Source of the DNA: an uncultured Collinsella sp.
Lineage (GTDB): Bacteria > Actinomycetota > Coriobacteriia > Coriobacteriales > Coriobacteriaceae
NCBI GenBank assembly: GCA_934643435.1
Contig: CAKUCJ010000068.1
Location: 1 to 6,661 of the forward strand
Reading direction: 5' to 3'
Length of the DNA stretch: 6,661 nucleotides
Part shown: in pieces, positions 5,376-6,661 of the stretch
Numbering within the stretch: the first letter of the stretch is position 1
Layout: each line of letters starts with the position of its first letter
Program-made: the position numbers and the translations under genes
The notes under the pieces: generated by a model
What the model saw: only the letters and a program-made list of their open reading frames with translations
The model's database searches: none
What the model was told of the DNA's origin: nothing

Positions 5376-6536
5376 TTACTTGGAAAGCTCGTCGGCGAGG
5401 GCTTCGATTTGGGCGCGCGATGCGTCGTTGAGCGAACCCAGGACGGTCACCTTGTTCTGCGCCAGGGTGATGTCCCTCATGCCCTCGAGCTCCTTGGTCA
5501 TGACCTTGGCAGCGGCAGGCGCCCAAGAGCCGGCCTCGACGAGTGCCACGGTGCGGTTCTGGTAGGCATGCTCGGCGAGCGTGTGGATGAAGGTGCTCAT
5601 GAACGGGAAGATCTCGCCCTGGTAGGTGATGGAAGCGAGCACCAGGCGGTCGTAACGGAACGCATCCTCAACGGCCTCGGCCATATCATCGCGAGCAAGG
5701 TCGAAGACGGAGACCTTCTGGCCGCGAGCCTCGAGTGCTGCGGCGAGCTCCTCGACGGCAGCCTTCAGATGGCCGTAGACGCTCGCGTAGGCAATGGTGA
5801 TGCCCTCGTCCTCGGGCTGGTAGCTCGACCAAGTGTTGTAAGTGTCGAGGTAGTAGCCCAGGTTCTCGGTCAGCACGGGGCCGTGGAGCGGGCAGATGAT
5901 CTGAATATCCAGATCGGCGGCCTTCTTGAGCACGGCCTGCACGAACTTGCCGAACTTGCCCACGATACCAAAGTAGTAACGACGCGCCTCGCAGGCCCAG
6001 CCTTCCGGGTCCTCGATGTCGTTGGCGCCGAACTTGCCAAAGCCGTCGGCACTAAAGAGCACCTTATCGGTGGCCTCGTAGGAGAAGAGCACCTCGGGCC
6101 AGTGCACGTTGGGAGCGCCAACAAAGGTCAGGCTGTGGCCGCCCAAGTCGAGCACGTCACCCTCCTTGACGACCATCTTGCGCTCGGAGTAATCGGTGCC
6201 AAAGTAGTTGACCATCATGCGGAAGGCGCCCATGCTGGCCACGATCTGGGCCTGGGGATAGCGCTCCATAAAGGCGGCGATGCCAGCGGAGTGATCGGGC
6301 TCCATGTGGTGAACGACCAGGTAATCGGGCGTGCGACCGTCGAGCACGGCCTCGATGTTGCCGAGCCACTCGTCAACAAAACCGCCGTCGACCGAATCGG
6401 CGACAGCGATCTTCTCGCCCAAGATAACGTAGCTGTTGTATGCCATACCGTTCTCGGACACGTCGTACTGGCCCTCGAACAGGTCGATGTCGTGATCGTC
6501 GACGCCAACGTAGCGGATATCCTTGGTGATCTCCAT
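5376..6536 (-). CDS. fprA: Flavodiiron protein (FprA-family A-type flavoprotein, O2/NO reductase)
   Basis: This 386-residue cytoplasmic flavoenzyme reduces O2 to water and/or NO to N2O, taking electrons from rubredoxin or another reductase. Residues about 30-240 are the metallo-beta-lactamase-like diiron domain. The ligand set is complete: H77, E79 and D81 (followed by H82) in HHMEPDHSAG, H145 in NVHWPE, D164 in SADGFGKFG and H218 in CPLHGP. Residues about 246-386 are the flavodoxin domain with FMN-contact loops YASVYGHLK (250-258), ITYQGEIFPF (303-312) and EAGSWAPAAAK (334-344). The length is normal for the two-domain class, with no fused rubredoxin or flavin reductase domain. The start at 6536 is set by AGGAGG 9 nt upstream; an in-frame extension to 6593 would read through the promoter and is rejected. 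An inverted repeat overlaps the candidate -10. O2 versus NO preference cannot be told from sequence. Confidence 0.96.
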   Translation of the reverse strand: MEITKDIRYVGVDDHDIDLFEGQYDVSENGMAYNSYVILGEKIAVADSVDGGFVDEWLGNIEAVLDGRTPDYLVVHHMEPDHSAGIAAFMERYPQAQIVASMGAFRMMVNYFGTDYSERKMVVKEGDVLDLGGHSLTFVGAPNVHWPEVLFSYEATDKVLFSADGFGKFGANDIEDPEGWACEARRYYFGIVGKFGKFVQAVLKKAADLDIQIICPLHGPVLTENLGYYLDTYNTWSSYQPEDEGITIAYASVYGHLKAAVEELAAALEARGQKVSVFDLARDDMAEAVEDAFRYDRLVLASITYQGEIFPFMSTFIHTLAEHAYQNRTVALVEAGSWAPAAAKVMTKELEGMRDITLAQNKVTVLGSLNDASRAQIEALADELSK

Positions 6537-6545
6537 CAGGCAAAG

Positions 6546-6551
6546 CCTCCT
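6546..6551 (-). promoter_or_regulatory. Ribosome binding site of the flavodiiron gene
   Basis: The - strand reads AGGAGG, a full consensus Shine-Dalgarno, ending 9 nt before ATG 6536. It fixes the start against the longer frame. Confidence 0.85.
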
Positions 6552-6552
6552 A

Positions 6553-6576
6553 GATAGACAAAAGAACCCGTCTATC
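6553..6576. promoter_or_regulatory. Inverted repeat over the flavodiiron transcription start (candidate operator)
   Basis: GATAGAC (6553-6559) and GTCTATC (6570-6576) are perfect 7-bp arms around a 10-nt centre. The site overlaps the candidate -10 and start point of the flavodiiron gene, where a repressor responsive to O2, NO or redox state could act. A leader hairpin is the alternative reading. Confidence 0.45.
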
Positions 6577-6579
6577 ATA
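6574..6579 (-). promoter_or_regulatory. Candidate extended -10 of the flavodiiron gene
   Basis: The - strand reads TGCTATGAT: TATGAT (five of six to consensus) preceded by the extended -10 TGn. No clear -35 is seen, which extended -10 promoters tolerate. Transcription would begin near 6567, about 30 nt before the ATG. Confidence 0.5.
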
Positions 6580-6617
6580 GCACTCGGCTGCATCCCAACA
6601 GCTATCTGCCGGCATCC

Positions 6618-6661
6618 TTACCATTTGTTATTGAAGCGCGGCAACACGCCGTTGACCTGCG
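6618..6661 (-). CDS. C-terminal fragment of an unidentified gene, cut by the window edge
   Basis: On the - strand one frame is open from the window edge and ends QVNGVLPRFNNKW followed by TAA at 6620-6618. The codons (GTC, AAC, GGC, GTG, CCG, CGC) match the style of the neighbouring genes. It is followed 81 bp later by the flavodiiron ATG. Only about 13 residues are visible, so neither the family nor whether the frame is truly coding can be settled. Confidence 0.4.
   Translation of the reverse strand, partial: QVNGVLPRFNNKW

Noticed and set aside
5182..5526. A 114-codon open frame on the - strand covering the repeat array and copy 2
   Set aside because: It begins inside the flavodiiron gene in another frame and reads through a terminator-like stem. 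The 19-bp repeat does not preserve frame, and the product is a basic, motif-free string.
5370..6557. A 395-codon open frame on the + strand
   Set aside because: It is the antisense shadow of the flavodiiron gene, whose protein has complete catalytic motifs. The + strand product is repetitive in H, V, G and L and has no recognisable domain or ribosome binding site.

Overview
The window (6661 bp, moderately GC-rich, strong G/C third-position bias in most genes) looks like a chromosomal stretch from an anaerobic, gut-type high-GC Gram-positive. A Coriobacteriia/Collinsella-like host is my best inference. It rests on codon use, strong AGGAGG-type ribosome binding sites, a stand-alone flavodiiron protein, and intergenic palindromes of the AAAACCACCAC...GTGGTGGTTTT type. 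No database search was possible, so the taxon is a guess. I see no tRNA, rRNA, CRISPR array or transposase.

Layout, left to right. (1) Positions 35-1650, + strand: an AraC-type regulator followed 59 bp later by a HAD-superfamily phosphatase, probably co-transcribed. (2) Positions 1651-1868: a convergent intergenic gap dominated by a 145-bp palindromic element with perfect 39-bp arms. (3) Positions 1869-3864: a divergent pair, a class II ketose-bisphosphate aldolase (- strand) and a DeoR/GlpR-type sugar-phosphate-responsive repressor (+ strand). They share a 334-bp intergenic region with a promoter candidate for each gene and a shared 13-bp motif just downstream of both -10 elements. (4) Positions 3865-5306: a solitary AAA ATPase with a C-terminal winged-helix-like region (- strand). 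It is preceded by a 19-bp-period direct repeat array and bracketed by two nearly identical (47/48) palindromic terminator-like elements. A third, 18-bp-arm inverted repeat lies just beyond its 3' end. (5) Positions 5376-6536, - strand: a flavodiiron protein (O2/NO reductase) with a complete diiron ligand set and an inverted repeat over its promoter. (6) Positions 6618-6661: the last codons of an unidentified gene upstream of it.

How the parts may work together. The aldolase/DeoR pair is a plausible self-contained carbon-catabolism control unit, with the regulator sensing a phosphorylated sugar and repressing both genes through the shared motif. The flavodiiron protein is a typical oxygen or nitrosative-stress scavenger in anaerobes. 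The ATPase has no obvious partner. Its bracketing by same-orientation copies of one palindromic element suggests that it arrived as, or could be lost as, a cassette between deoR and the flavodiiron gene. No complete undescribed multi-gene system is evident. The most distinctive signals are the noncoding repeats.
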